A stretch of DNA of 33,700 nucleotides from the NCBI GenBank assembly GCA_051871555.1, contig JBJECZ010000084.1:1-33700 (forward strand). Reading direction: 5' to 3'. Under the pieces are notes generated by a model. That model made no database searches. It had not been told where the DNA came from and saw only the letters and a list, made by a program, of their open reading frames with translations. Positions within the stretch are counted from its first letter, which is position 1; every line of letters begins with the position of its first letter. Origin of the DNA: SFTJ01 sp051871555 (lineage in GTDB: Bacteria > Bacteroidota > Bacteroidia > Bacteroidales > Muribaculaceae). This document shows positions 1-7,576 of the stretch, piece after piece. Position numbers and translations under genes: made by a program.

Positions 1-741
1 AGTCAAACGGCATCTACGCTCATTCTGGGAAACATTTTTTTTGCCATACAAATCTATGCCGATTTTTCGGCTTACAGCGACATTGCCATAGGCTCGGCGC
101 GGCTGCTGGGCATACGCCTGACAGTGAATTTCCGCTACCCCTATTTCTCGCAAAACATGGCTGAGTTTTGGCGACGGTGGCACATCACGCTCATGAATTG
201 GTTTCGCGATTATGTTTACATTCCGCTTGGCGGCAGCCGGTGCTCACTCGCCCGCACTTGCGCAAACATCCTTATCGTCTACGCCTTGTCGGGGCTTTGG
301 CACGGCGCCAATTTCACATTCATCATTTGGGGACTGCTCAACGGCACACTTGTGGCAGCTTGCCACATCACCAAGGCGCGCCGACACGGCACCGACACCC
401 CTGTGCAAACCCGCATGCGGCGAGCCACAGCCATTGCCTCGACCTTTCTGGCTGCTGCCTTCTGCTTCATTCCATTTCGTTGCTACAGTCTTGCCAATTA
501 TCAGATGATGATGCAATGCATTGCGCACAATCAGCTGTTTTGCGTGCCCAATGGCATAACGGCATTGCCGCTTGTTGCAGCCATGTTTGCAGCCGAATGG
601 CTGGGACGCCGCCACGATTTCGCGCTCGAGCGCATGCCGGCATCGGCCTGGCAACGGTTTGCAATCTACTGGGTTCTGCTGGCAGCAATCACCTACTGCC
701 TCGGTTTCAACACAATTCAATACATCTATTTTCAGTTCTGA
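1..741 (+). CDS. MBOAT family O-acyltransferase (AlgI/DltB-like), 5' truncated by window edge
   Basis: The reading frame is open from base 1 to the stop at 739-741, so the N-terminal half of the protein lies outside the window. The visible part carries the MBOAT signature: YADFSAYSDIAIGSARLLG, then NFRYPYFSQNMAEFWRRWHIT, then WFRDYVYIPLGG, then ALSGLWHGANFTFIIWG, whose WHG histidine is the conserved active-site histidine of the family. Hydrophobic segments follow to the C-terminus. Members of this family move acyl groups across the inner membrane onto cell-surface polymers (alginate O-acetylation by AlgI, teichoic acid D-alanylation by DltB). The acceptor here is unknown. The next gene starts 24 nt downstream and encodes a predicted secreted SGNH-like protein, the usual pairing for this family. 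The family is certain; the substrate is not. Confidence 0.93.
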   Translation, partial: SQTASTLILGNIFFAIQIYADFSAYSDIAIGSARLLGIRLTVNFRYPYFSQNMAEFWRRWHITLMNWFRDYVYIPLGGSRCSLARTCANILIVYALSGLWHGANFTFIIWGLLNGTLVAACHITKARRHGTDTPVQTRMRRATAIASTFLAAAFCFIPFRCYSLANYQMMMQCIAHNQLFCVPNGITALPLVAAMFAAEWLGRRHDFALERMPASAWQRFAIYWVLLAAITYCLGFNTIQYIYFQF

Positions 742-765
742 ATTCCTCGATTTTTCTTTTCTACG

Positions 766-1887
766 ATGCGCAATATAAAAAAATTCATATCACTCACTCT
801 GCTTGCCGCGGCACCAATCATGGCATTCTTTGCACTTTATGCTTGGTTTGACCCCTTCTGCAGCCTGTGGCGCAATCCTCTGCTTAGCCCACAACAGCAG
901 TTGGTCAACCGCTCGCTGCTGTCCACCGAGGTGTATTTGCTCAACCGCCACACACAAGGTTACGATTCGTTTATCTTCGGCTCATCAATATCGGGGTATT
1001 TCAGCATCGAGGTTTGGAAAAAACACCTGCCTCCTCATGCCAGCGCCATGCACTTCGACGCCTCAAGCGAAACGCTGCAAGGCATAGCTCAGAAAATCGA
1101 CTTTATCATTCGCCAAAACGGCAATCTGCGAAACGCCTTAATCGTTATTGAAGAACCCATGCTGCACCGCTCACAAAACAGCATTTATCATCTTTACACA
1201 CCCTACCCTCGCCTGAACGGCGGAGGCTTGCACTGGATTGAATTTCAACATGTCAACTTCACTGCATTCAGGCAAATTGACTTTATTAAAGAACACATAT
1301 TGGAAAATGCAAAGCCATCGCCCGAAAAACCCACATCACCGCTCAACCTTATCACTAACGAATACGATTATGCCGACTTGGAGCAATATGTTGCAACACA
1401 AGCCGACAGTTATTACACGCCCCAACTGCTGCAAAAATTCGAAGAATACGCACCGCTGTTTCCCCAACCTCCTGCCCCCGTCGAAGCATCTAACCTACAC
1501 TGGCTAAAATACATAGCCACACGCATGCATCAGTTGCGCTGCAACTACACTGTGATTGTGCTGCCCACTTATCGCGGCACTGCACTCGACTGCCTCACAG
1601 CCCAGCTGATGTGCTCGTGGTTCGGAAAAGAACGCGTGTTCAACTACACTCACGACGAATGGCTCAAAAACAATCCCCGCCACTACTACGACCCAATTTC
1701 GCATTTGCGCACTCCCCTTTGCAACAAAATCCTGCAAGAAATCTACACAAAACCTAATCCTGGTTTGCTTTACCCCACCCTTCCGCAAGAAAAAAAACGC
1801 CTATCTTCACAGACTGGCGTTAAAAAGATAACAGAAAGTAACCTAAAAATCCCTAAACATTATGGCTTTCACTTGAATGACGAATAG
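766..1887 (+). CDS. predicted secreted/membrane-anchored SGNH-like protein, partner of the MBOAT acyltransferase
   Basis: This is a 373-residue protein with an N-terminal hydrophobic segment (about residues 8-27), which suits a signal peptide or anchor. FIFGSSIS at about residues 70-76 resembles the block I serine motif of SGNH/DltD-type esterases. DPISHL at residues 309-314 resembles the C-terminal Asp...His block, although its spacing is one residue longer than the classical DxxH. MBOAT proteins commonly work with such extracytoplasmic SGNH partners (AlgJ/AlgX, DltD), and the gene lies 24 nt after an MBOAT gene on the same strand, so an operon is likely. I infer that it completes or edits acyl transfer onto a surface polymer. 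The last 50 or so residues, after NKILQEIY, are polar and low in recognisable structure. Closest named family uncertain. Confidence 0.75.
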   Translation: MRNIKKFISLTLLAAAPIMAFFALYAWFDPFCSLWRNPLLSPQQQLVNRSLLSTEVYLLNRHTQGYDSFIFGSSISGYFSIEVWKKHLPPHASAMHFDASSETLQGIAQKIDFIIRQNGNLRNALIVIEEPMLHRSQNSIYHLYTPYPRLNGGGLHWIEFQHVNFTAFRQIDFIKEHILENAKPSPEKPTSPLNLITNEYDYADLEQYVATQADSYYTPQLLQKFEEYAPLFPQPPAPVEASNLHWLKYIATRMHQLRCNYTVIVLPTYRGTALDCLTAQLMCSWFGKERVFNYTHDEWLKNNPRHYYDPISHLRTPLCNKILQEIYTKPNPGLLYPTLPQEKKRLSSQTGVKKITESNLKIPKHYGFHLNDE

Positions 1888-1969
1888 TATATAATATATC
1901 AGAATGTAAGAATTTAAATTAAATAGTGTTTTTCATGCATTAGACTTTCGACTTGCTTTTGATATCGGT

Positions 1970-2111
1970 GAAATACCTGATTCGCTGGGTCTGCAACCGC
2001 TCCACGGTTGGTTTTGGTGTGAAGCATTCAGCTATCCCCACATAGTCGCCTACAACGCGAGGGGTCGCTCACAAACTGTAACCGTTTATGCAGTTAATTT
2101 CGCTGGCAATC
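1970..2111 (+). repeat. palindrome-rich repeat, copy 1 (degenerate)
   Basis: This stretch aligns in the same orientation with copy 3 at 2915-3068. Shared features are GAAATA near the start, the 15-nt hairpin AACCGCTCCACGGTT at 1995-2009 (identical in copies 1 and 3), the block GAAGCAT...CCCCA, and the terminal TCGCTGGCA. The GC-rich core and the second hairpin have decayed, the latter to TAACCG with a mutated partner near 2079-2096. It appears to be an older relic of the same element and lies outside the transposase-flanking pair. Confidence 0.7.
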
Positions 2112-2236
2112 TAATGGTTATATATAATATTCCGCCTTAGTTTGTAGGGGCATATCGATATACTCCATATCATATGTGGTGGTCGTGATGCCTCTCTCGC
2201 AGAAATTACGGATATATGCGTATGGTAACCGAGGCA

Positions 2237-2364
2237 CAACCGCGCGAGCGGTTGCAATTAGCATAACCCCATGTTGACGGCGAGCGAAGCGATGCCGGCT
2301 ACGTGGGGAAAGACAATGCAAGCCAATAACATCAACCGTGGAGCGGTTGCAGATTCAGATATTT
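2237..2364 (-). repeat. palindrome-rich REP-like repeat, copy 2 (inverted)
   Basis: This is the reverse complement of copy 3 and lies upstream of the transposase promoter. Hairpins are AACCGCGCGAGCGGTT at 2238-2253 and AACCGTGGAGCGGTT at 2334-2348. The 33-nt core at 2270-2302 is identical to 2988-3020 on the opposite strand. The core ends in CTAC on the plus strand, which is GTAG when read in repeat orientation. Confidence 0.75.
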
Positions 2365-2454
2365 TGCAGTCAGTTAAATTGCTGAAGCACCGTGCACAGC
2401 ACTTCGTGCGACGTCCGCTATTTGCTGACTCGCGAATTTTCAGAAAATTTGCAT

Positions 2455-2462
2455 TATCTTTG
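2455..2462 (+). promoter_or_regulatory. Bacteroidetes -7 element (TATCTTTG) for the transposase
   Basis: TATCTTTG is a perfect match to TAnnTTTG and ends only 4 nt before the ATG at 2467. A transcript from it would therefore be leaderless or nearly so, which also argues for the 2467 start over the upstream in-frame ATG at 2392. No TTTG was found at the expected -33 distance. Confidence 0.55.
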
Positions 2463-2466
2463 CCAC

Positions 2467-2916
2467 ATGAGTTACACAAAGTTATATTATCACATAGTAT
2501 TCGTAGTTAAGAACAGGTTAAAGGTGATTGACGAGGAGCATGAGCAAAGTCTGTTTGTATACATAATGGGATTTTGCGAGAAAAAGTCGGTGAAGTTATA
2601 CCGAATTAATGCTGCCGGAAACCATATACACATGCTTGTTGCCCTACCCACAACCATTTGTGTTGCCGATTTTGTTCGTGACCTTAAACGCTCTACAAGT
2701 CTGATGATTAAGTCAGAGCATCTTTTCGCAGGCTTTGAGAGTTGGGCAAGAGAGTATTTCGTGAAAACCGTAAGTGAGGAAACTTTCGACACCGTATTCA
2801 ATTACAACAAACGTCAGAAGGAGCATCATCGCTTTGTTACTTTTGAGGACGAATATGCCTCGGAGTTGGATGCTGAGTATCGCAAGAGATTTTCGCTTGA
2901 GTTCTTTCGTCGTTGA
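2467..2916 (+). CDS. REP-associated tyrosine transposase / IS200-like Y1 transposase (HUH)
   Basis: The product is 149 residues, the size of stand-alone Y1 transposases of the IS200/RAYT group (transposase IS200-like fold). The metal-binding HUH motif is H53-I-H55 in AAGNHIHMLVALP. The catalytic tyrosine is most likely Y113 in FNYNKRQKEHH, which corresponds to the usual YIxNQxEHH block. Both catalytic elements are intact, so the enzyme could be active. The start at 2467 is preferred over an in-frame ATG at 2392 because a perfect -7 element lies at 2455-2462. The stop codon at 2914-2916 overlaps the first bases of the downstream repeat. These enzymes nick and join single-stranded hairpin DNA; the flanking palindromic repeats are the likely substrates. 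A plain IS200-type element is the alternative. Confidence 0.85.
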   Translation: MSYTKLYYHIVFVVKNRLKVIDEEHEQSLFVYIMGFCEKKSVKLYRINAAGNHIHMLVALPTTICVADFVRDLKRSTSLMIKSEHLFAGFESWAREYFVKTVSEETFDTVFNYNKRQKEHHRFVTFEDEYASELDAEYRKRFSLEFFRR

Positions 2917-3068
2917 AATATCCGATTTGCCGTGTCTGCAACCGCTCCACGGTTGTGGGATTGTAGGAAGCATCTGCCAGTCCCCATGTAGCCGGCATCG
3001 CTTCGCTCGCCGTCAACATGAGGTTATTGAGGATGTAACCGCTCGCGCGGTTAAAATCGCTGGCAGTC
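2915..3068 (+). repeat. palindrome-rich REP-like repeat, copy 3
   Basis: This is the most complete copy. Hairpins are AACCGCTCCACGGTT at 2940-2954 and TAACCGCTCGCGCGGTTA at 3036-3053. The GTAG-led GC-rich core is at 2988-3020. The repeat starts inside the transposase stop codon and ends at GGCAGTC, 9 nt before the start codon of the next, damaged ORF. It has therefore replaced or displaced whatever promoter that gene had. Confidence 0.78.
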
Positions 3069-3076
3069 AAGTATTT

Positions 3077-3473
3077 ATGAAGTTGGAAATTTTTACTTGT
3101 TTTTTTCGCTGCATTTTTAGCAGCCGATTGTTTTGCAAATAATGATGTAGAACTTGTTTCGCTATTGGGCGAAAACAAGGCGAGTGTAGAAGAATTTGCC
3201 AAGAAAAATCAGCTAATCGCCATCAATGTGCTGGGCAAAAACACAATTGCGCTGCACAAAACCGAGCGAATCTCGGTTTGTGGCATAAAACCAATGGTGA
3301 TTTTGCTGAATTTTGATGGCGATGTTTGTAATTCTATTCAAATAACTACAAGTAAATTGCCACAAAACGCTGTTAAGGAGCTTGAAACAAAGGTGAAAGC
3401 GAAAATTTCGGTGCAAAAAGATGAGTACTTCGGCATTTATAATGTTTTTCTTAAAAACATTATAATTAATTGA
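3077..3473 (+). pseudogene. small predicted secreted protein, frameshifted in a T7 run
   Basis: An ATG at 3077 begins MKLEIFTCFF and then runs out of frame. The frame ending at 3473 is open from 3081 but has no ATG start. Removing one T from the seven-T run at 3100-3106 joins them into MKLEIFTCFFAAFLAADCFA followed by NNDVELVSLLGENKASVEEF. That reads as a convincing signal peptide leading into a protein of about 131 residues. The mature part is mixed polar/hydrophobic with two cysteines and matches no family I recognise. This is either a genuine pseudogene next to a mobile repeat, a slippage-prone (phase-variable) gene, or a sequencing error in a homopolymer. If not corrected, only a TTG start at 3165 would give a product (102 residues, no signal peptide). 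Confidence 0.55.
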
Positions 3474-3535
3474 GCGTCCATCTACTGCTGGGATGCACGC
3501 ACAATATGCTGCTACGCTACTCGAGCAACCAACCA

Positions 3536-3567
3536 ATTGCTTGTTCAATTCTTTTGCAGTATCTTTG
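3536..3567 (+). promoter_or_regulatory. Bacteroidetes-type promoter for murI
   Basis: TATCTTTG at 3560-3567 is a perfect -7 element. ATTG at 3536-3539, 20 nt upstream, is a one-mismatch -33 element. Transcription would begin near 3571-3574, about 20 nt before the ATG at 3594. The promoter overlaps the longer reading frame that starts at 3537, so that start is excluded. Confidence 0.65.
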
Positions 3568-3593
3568 CAGTGAAACTGCGAAAAAAAATTTTT

Positions 3594-4433
3594 ATGAAAA
3601 ACGGAAGCTGCACAGCAAAGTCGCCCATCGGGGTGTTTGATTCGGGTTTTGGCGGATTGACGATTCTGAAAGAAATCAGGCGCGTGATTCCGCAATACGA
3701 CTATCTTTATCTTGGCGACAACGCCCGAGCGCCCTACGGCAGCCGCTCGTTCGACATCGTGTATCGGTTCACGCTTGAGGCGGTGAAATATTTGTTTGCA
3801 CAAGGCTGCGAACTTGTGATACTTGCCTGCAACACGGCATCGGCAAAGGCGCTGCGCAGCATTCAGCAGAACGATTTGCCCGAAATCGACCCCGAGCGAC
3901 GTGTTTTGGGCGTGATTCGCCCCACAACCGAGGTGATTGGCAGTTTGTCGGAAAGCCGCCATGTGGGAATTTTTGCCACTCCCGGCACTATTCAAAGCCA
4001 TTCGTACGACATCGAGATAGCCAAACTTCACCCTAACATGAAAACATTCGGGCATGCCTGCCCAATGTGGGTGCCGCTGATTGAAAACAAAGAGAGGGCG
4101 GGCGATGGCGCCGACTATTTTGTAAAAAAAGATATTGAGCAGCTGCTTGCCCTCGACCCGGACATCGACACTGTGATTTTGGGTTGCACGCACTATCCGC
4201 TGTTGTTGCCTAAAATCAAGAAATACATGCCCAAAGGCGTGAAGATTGTTGAGCAAGGAAGCATTGTGGCAGCCAGTCTTGCCGACTATCTGCAGCGCCA
4301 CAGCGCGATGGAAAAGCGGCTGAGCAGAGGAGGAAGTTGCCGCTATCTAACCACCGAATCGGCTGATAAGTTCGGCGAATTGGCAAAGGTGTTTCTTGGC
4401 GAAGAGATAACGCCCGAGCACATCGATTTGTAA
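3594..4433 (+). CDS. murI: glutamate racemase
   Basis: MurI converts L-glutamate to D-glutamate for peptidoglycan stem peptides in the cytoplasm. The 279-residue product has the family's three landmarks. They are GVFDSGFGGLTIL near residues 13-25 (Asp15 and Ser17 region), ACNTAS with catalytic Cys79, and GCTHYPLL with the second catalytic Cys198. LGDNARAPYG at about 40-49 is also typical. I place the start at ATG 3594 because a perfect -7 element at 3560-3567 lies inside the longer ORF beginning at 3537, and because the product then begins a few residues before the first beta strand, as usual. The symporter gene follows after 26 nt with no terminator between, so the two may be cotranscribed. 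Complete and apparently functional. Confidence 0.95.
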   Translation: MKNGSCTAKSPIGVFDSGFGGLTILKEIRRVIPQYDYLYLGDNARAPYGSRSFDIVYRFTLEAVKYLFAQGCELVILACNTASAKALRSIQQNDLPEIDPERRVLGVIRPTTEVIGSLSESRHVGIFATPGTIQSHSYDIEIAKLHPNMKTFGHACPMWVPLIENKERAGDGADYFVKKDIEQLLALDPDIDTVILGCTHYPLLLPKIKKYMPKGVKIVEQGSIVAASLADYLQRHSAMEKRLSRGGSCRYLTTESADKFGELAKVFLGEEITPEHIDL

Positions 4434-4459
4434 TCCTATTCCCCAAGTATTAAAGCAAA

Positions 4460-5887
4460 ATGGCTGTATTAATTCTTGTTACATATTTTGCGGTGCTGTG
4501 GGCGGTGAGCCGCGCCGTTAGCCACGGCACAGGCAACAGCGCATTTTTTGGCGGCAACCGCAAGTCGCCTTGGCAGCTGGTGGCGTTCGGCATGATTGGC
4601 GCTTCGATTTCGGGCATCAGTTTTGTGAGCGTTCCAGGGATGGTCATCAGCTCGCAGATGACCTATTTGCAGACGTGCCTGGGCTTTATTCTGGGCTATG
4701 CCGTGGTGGCGTTTGTGCTGCTGCCGCTCTACTACAAACTGCAATTAACAAGCATCTACAGCTATCTTGGCGAACGTTTTGGCAGAAATAGCGAGGTCAC
4801 CGGAGCATCGTTTTTCGTTGTGAGCAAACTCATTGGAGCCGCGCTGAAATTCTATGTTGTGTGCATGCTGCTCCACGAATTTATATTTGAACCGCTTGGC
4901 ATCAACTTTGTCCTGACCGTGGCGCTGATGGTGGCGCTGATTTGGATTTACACTCGCCGTGGCGGAATACGCGCGCTGGTGTTCACCGATGTGCTTCAAA
5001 CCGCATGCCTGTTGGCTGCCCTTGTGCTGATTTGCTTCGGGGTGCTGCATGCACTCAACCTCTCACCAAGGCAAGCCATCGACGCCATTGCTCAGCATCC
5101 TTACAGCCGCATATTTGTTTTCGACGACTGGATGTCGACGCAAAACTTCTGGAAACAATTCATTAGCGGAGCTTTTATAGTGGTTGTGATGACCGGGCTC
5201 GACCAAGACATGATGCAAAAAAACCTCACTTGCCGCACACTACGCGAGGCGCAGAAAAACATGTGCAGCTATGGCTTGGCATTTGTGCCGGTGAACTTGC
5301 TGTTCCTTTCGCTTGGCGTGCTGTTGACCATGCTCGCTGCCCACCTCAACATCTCGCTGCCCGAAAAAACCGACTCCCTGCTGCCAATGTTCGCCGCCAC
5401 CGGCGAGCTTGGCATTTCGGCACAGATTCTTTTCACGCTTGGCATAGTGGCTGCGTCGTTCAGCAGCGCCGATTCGGCACTGACTTCGCTCACCACCAGC
5501 TTTTGCATCGACATCTGCCGACGACCGAATGACGAGAAGCTTCGTCGCCGTTCGCACCTTGGCATTTGCGCCATGTTTGTGGCGTGCATTTTGGTGTTCC
5601 GCTATGCCCAATCCACTTCACTTCTCGACGCAATCTACACCATAGTGTCTTACACCTACGGACCGCTGCTCGGACTGTTTGCCTACGGGTTGTTCACCCG
5701 CCGCCATGTATGGGACAGCGCCACACCATACATCGCCGTGGCTGCTCCGCTGCTATGCTACGCAATAGCACAAACCGCAAAGGCTATGCTGGGCTACACG
5801 TTTGGCTACGAACTGCTGTTGCTCAACGGCGGCTTGACATTCGGCGCGCTCTACGCATTTTCGTTCGGCAAAAAGGCTAATATATAA
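4460..5887 (+). CDS. sodium:solute symporter (SSS family)
   Basis: This is a 475-residue inner-membrane protein with about 12-13 hydrophobic segments spread over its whole length. GMIGASISGISFVSVPGM (about residues 48-65) matches the first core helix of the LeuT-fold SSS family. SSADSALTSLTTSFCIDI (about 337-354) is the conserved Na2-site helix with its paired serines. The family couples Na+ entry to uptake of sugars, amino acids, nucleosides, carboxylates or ions; the sequence does not let me choose a substrate. It starts 26 nt after murI, perhaps in one transcript. The C-terminus looks complete. The base after its stop codon is already the first base of a truncated recombinase gene on the other strand, so a rearrangement has occurred exactly at its 3' end. 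Confidence 0.9.
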   Translation: MAVLILVTYFAVLWAVSRAVSHGTGNSAFFGGNRKSPWQLVAFGMIGASISGISFVSVPGMVISSQMTYLQTCLGFILGYAVVAFVLLPLYYKLQLTSIYSYLGERFGRNSEVTGASFFVVSKLIGAALKFYVVCMLLHEFIFEPLGINFVLTVALMVALIWIYTRRGGIRALVFTDVLQTACLLAALVLICFGVLHALNLSPRQAIDAIAQHPYSRIFVFDDWMSTQNFWKQFISGAFIVVVMTGLDQDMMQKNLTCRTLREAQKNMCSYGLAFVPVNLLFLSLGVLLTMLAAHLNISLPEKTDSLLPMFAATGELGISAQILFTLGIVAASFSSADSALTSLTTSFCIDICRRPNDEKLRRRSHLGICAMFVACILVFRYAQSTSLLDAIYTIVSYTYGPLLGLFAYGLFTRRHVWDSATPYIAVAAPLLCYAIAQTAKAMLGYTFGYELLLLNGGLTFGALYAFSFGKKANI

Positions 5888-7171
5888 ACCTGTGATTGCC
5901 ATGATTGAACTAATTGGCACTTTGGCTGCGTAGGCGTTTGTTGCAAAGCTGCGACGCGCAGTGTGAGTGCTAATCAAGTCGCAGAACCGTGTTTTGCGTT
6001 TACCGCCCAGGCGCGAGATGTCGATTTTTGCTTCGTAAGTCCATCCCATGATTTCGGCAAGCAATTTTATGAGTTCGTTGATGCTTGAAGCGCTCATCTT
6101 GGGCAACATTCCGCCATATTTTTCCAGAATCCTTTTCACTCTGATGTCCAACGGGATATAGATTTTCTTGCGAGTTTTCTGCTGAATGAGCATAATGAAT
6201 TCTTTGCCGTCGAGCCTCACAATCATGTTGTTGTTGATGCGCGAATAGTCGGATATGCGCTGCCCCGTCAGGCATCCCACCACGAAAATGTCGCGTGCGT
6301 GCTGCATACGTTCTATCGAGGTTTTGATGCATTTAAAACGTGTGGTCAACCGCTCTGCATCCTTTGCCGGCAAATTGGCGTTTTCAATCAGCCGGCATAT
6401 ATTTTCAAGGCTATCGATGTTCACATCAATCATGCTATTGATTTGCTCCGGAGTGAGATAAACATGGTCTACCTCCTCGCCTTTCGGAACAAATTCCGAA
6501 CAATAACAATCGGTGCAAAAAGAGAGCTTCCGCTCCACCGCCGACGCCATGATTGTTCGCAAGCGCGAAAGAAAATTACATATTGAGTTAGGCCTCAAGC
6601 CTCGTTCGAAGTTCCATCGCATAAAGTCGCGCTGAAAGTCCATTGTCACACTGTTCATTCCCAACCGACAGGCACGAGCAGCTTCATATTTTACAATAAG
6701 CCTCATGAGTGTCACCAGCCCAGTGATATACTTTTCGGAAACTCTTTCAGTTGTGCCTTTTTTCATCTTCACACCCATACGCAAATCTTCGATATACATT
6801 TTCATGTAATCAACAAGCAGCATTTCGCCTTTTTCGGCACCCTTGCATGCACGCTCCTGCCCTATTGCCATGCGGCTCGCCATCAATTTTGCATCGCTGA
6901 TTAACCGATTAGCATTGTCGTGACCATAACCGCGCTCAAACGCAGCTTTTATCTCGCCGAGAATCAGTGCGAACCGAGCGAAAGAATAAGGCGTTCCGCT
7001 CAACACTTCGTTCTGCGCATAGTTGCCTGTTCGCAACCTCTGCCAATCTGCCCAACTTATCACCAAACCGGTGGTGTAAGTTTTGTCCGACCCGTTTTCT
7101 CTTACTCTGGCATACACCGTTCCGAGGGCAGTCTCGCCTCGCGATTTCTTTTTCACAAATTTATAATACAT
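5753..7171 (-). pseudogene. tyrosine recombinase/integrase remnant lacking the catalytic tyrosine
   Basis: The first 428 residues are a Bacteroidetes tyrosine recombinase. They comprise an N-terminal Arm-like segment (about 1-60), a helical SAM-like core-binding domain (about 120-220), then a catalytic domain with Arg305 in LTGQR and the H403-x-x-R406 pair in HTARRSFATNAY. Homology stops at SSIMAITG (codon ending at 5888). The family would normally continue with GHSS... (the H/W residue), then about 30 residues with the nucleophilic Tyr. Instead the ORF reads antisense through the symporter's 3' end and stops at 5753. The true remnant is therefore 5888-7171, and it cannot catalyse recombination. 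I use ATG 7171; the TTG at 7177 is in frame but less likely. It may once have mobilised an element inserted at the nearby tRNA-Gly gene. Confidence 0.8.
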
Positions 7172-7386
7172 ATTCAAACAATTTTTTAGAAGCTTTTCAT
7201 CATTCTATTCGTTATTCATACAAAGATAAGTCATTGCCGAGTGTAATACGACGGAAATTTGAGAACCAGCTTCATATCAAACATAAAAAGCAAAGGTTGC
7301 ATAGTTTGTGAGGCGAGTAGATTATTTAGCAAAAGATGCATAGTGAGCAATGCAACAAAGCGCAACCTCTTTGCAAAAACTCATAC
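7172..7386. other. spacer between recombinase remnant and tRNA-Gly, with repeated 16-mers
   Basis: No gene is visible. Two direct repeats, GCAAAGGTTGCATAGT at 7290-7305 and GCAAAAGATGCATAGT at 7329-7344 (14 of 16 identical), lie 39 nt apart. A related inverted motif, GCAACCTCTTTGC, is at 7362-7374. Repeats in this position, between an integrase gene and a tRNA 3' end, could be recombinase binding (arm-type) sites. This is inference from position and pattern only. Confidence 0.4.
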
Positions 7387-7427
7387 AAAAAAAGATTTCG
7401 GCGCATCGCATTGAATGCACCGAAATC
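7387..7427 (-). terminator. intrinsic terminator of tRNA-Gly
   Basis: On the minus strand a hairpin (arms 7415-7427 and 7394-7405, GATTTCGG and GCAT paired with one internal mismatch) is followed by seven T residues (7393-7387). It lies about 15 nt beyond the tRNA 3' end. Confidence 0.8.
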
Positions 7428-7442
7428 AACTAACTAAAAATT

Positions 7443-7518
7443 TGGAGCGGTAGACGGGGCTCGAACCCGCGACCCTCAGCTTGGGAAGCTGATGCTCTAC
7501 CAACTGAGCTACTACCGC
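7443..7518 (-). tRNA. tRNA-Gly (anticodon CCC)
   Basis: On the minus strand a full cloverleaf can be folded. The acceptor stem is GCGGTAG/CTACCGC, the D arm GCTC-AGTTGGTA-GAGC, and the anticodon arm TCAGC-TTCCCAA-GCTGA with anticodon CCC. The T arm is GCGGG-TTCGAGC-CCCGT (one mismatched or wobble position) and the discriminator is T. The 3' CCA is encoded (TGG at 7443-7445 on the plus strand). Its 3' end faces the truncated recombinase gene, the classical geometry of a tRNA used as an integration site. Confidence 0.95.
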
Positions 7519-7576
7519 ATGTTGGTAATTATTTGTTGTATCAACGTTACATATTTGCCCCCACAATTAGCAGCAA

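Larger units (their letters stand above)
2237..3068 (+). mobile_element. RAYT/IS200-like element: transposase ORF framed by inverted REP-like repeats
   Basis: A Y1 HUH transposase ORF (2467-2916) sits between two inverted copies of a roughly 130-150 nt repeat, at 2237-2364 (minus orientation) and 2915-3068 (plus). The copies share a 33-nt identical core (2270-2302 against 2988-3020) that begins GTAG followed by a GC-rich imperfect palindrome. Each copy also carries two AACCG/CGGTT hairpins, one near each end. REP-associated tyrosine transposases are known to be flanked by inverted REP palindromes that start with a GTAG-type tetranucleotide, so the arrangement fits that group. The boundaries are those of the repeats; no target duplication was seen. 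Confidence 0.72.

Noticed and set aside
1970..3068. A CRISPR array, because of three similar repeats
   Set aside because: The repeats are long, unevenly spaced, in both orientations and contain hairpins; there are no regular spacers and no cas genes.
3213..4301. Long minus-strand ORF (362 codons) covering murI
   Set aside because: It is the antisense shadow of murI. The plus strand has racemase motifs and a perfect promoter; the minus frame has no recognisable motif.
5888..7171. A complete, active integrase and intact mobile island at tRNA-Gly
   Set aside because: The catalytic tyrosine and the H/W residue are absent, and no second copy of the tRNA 3' end is present in the window.
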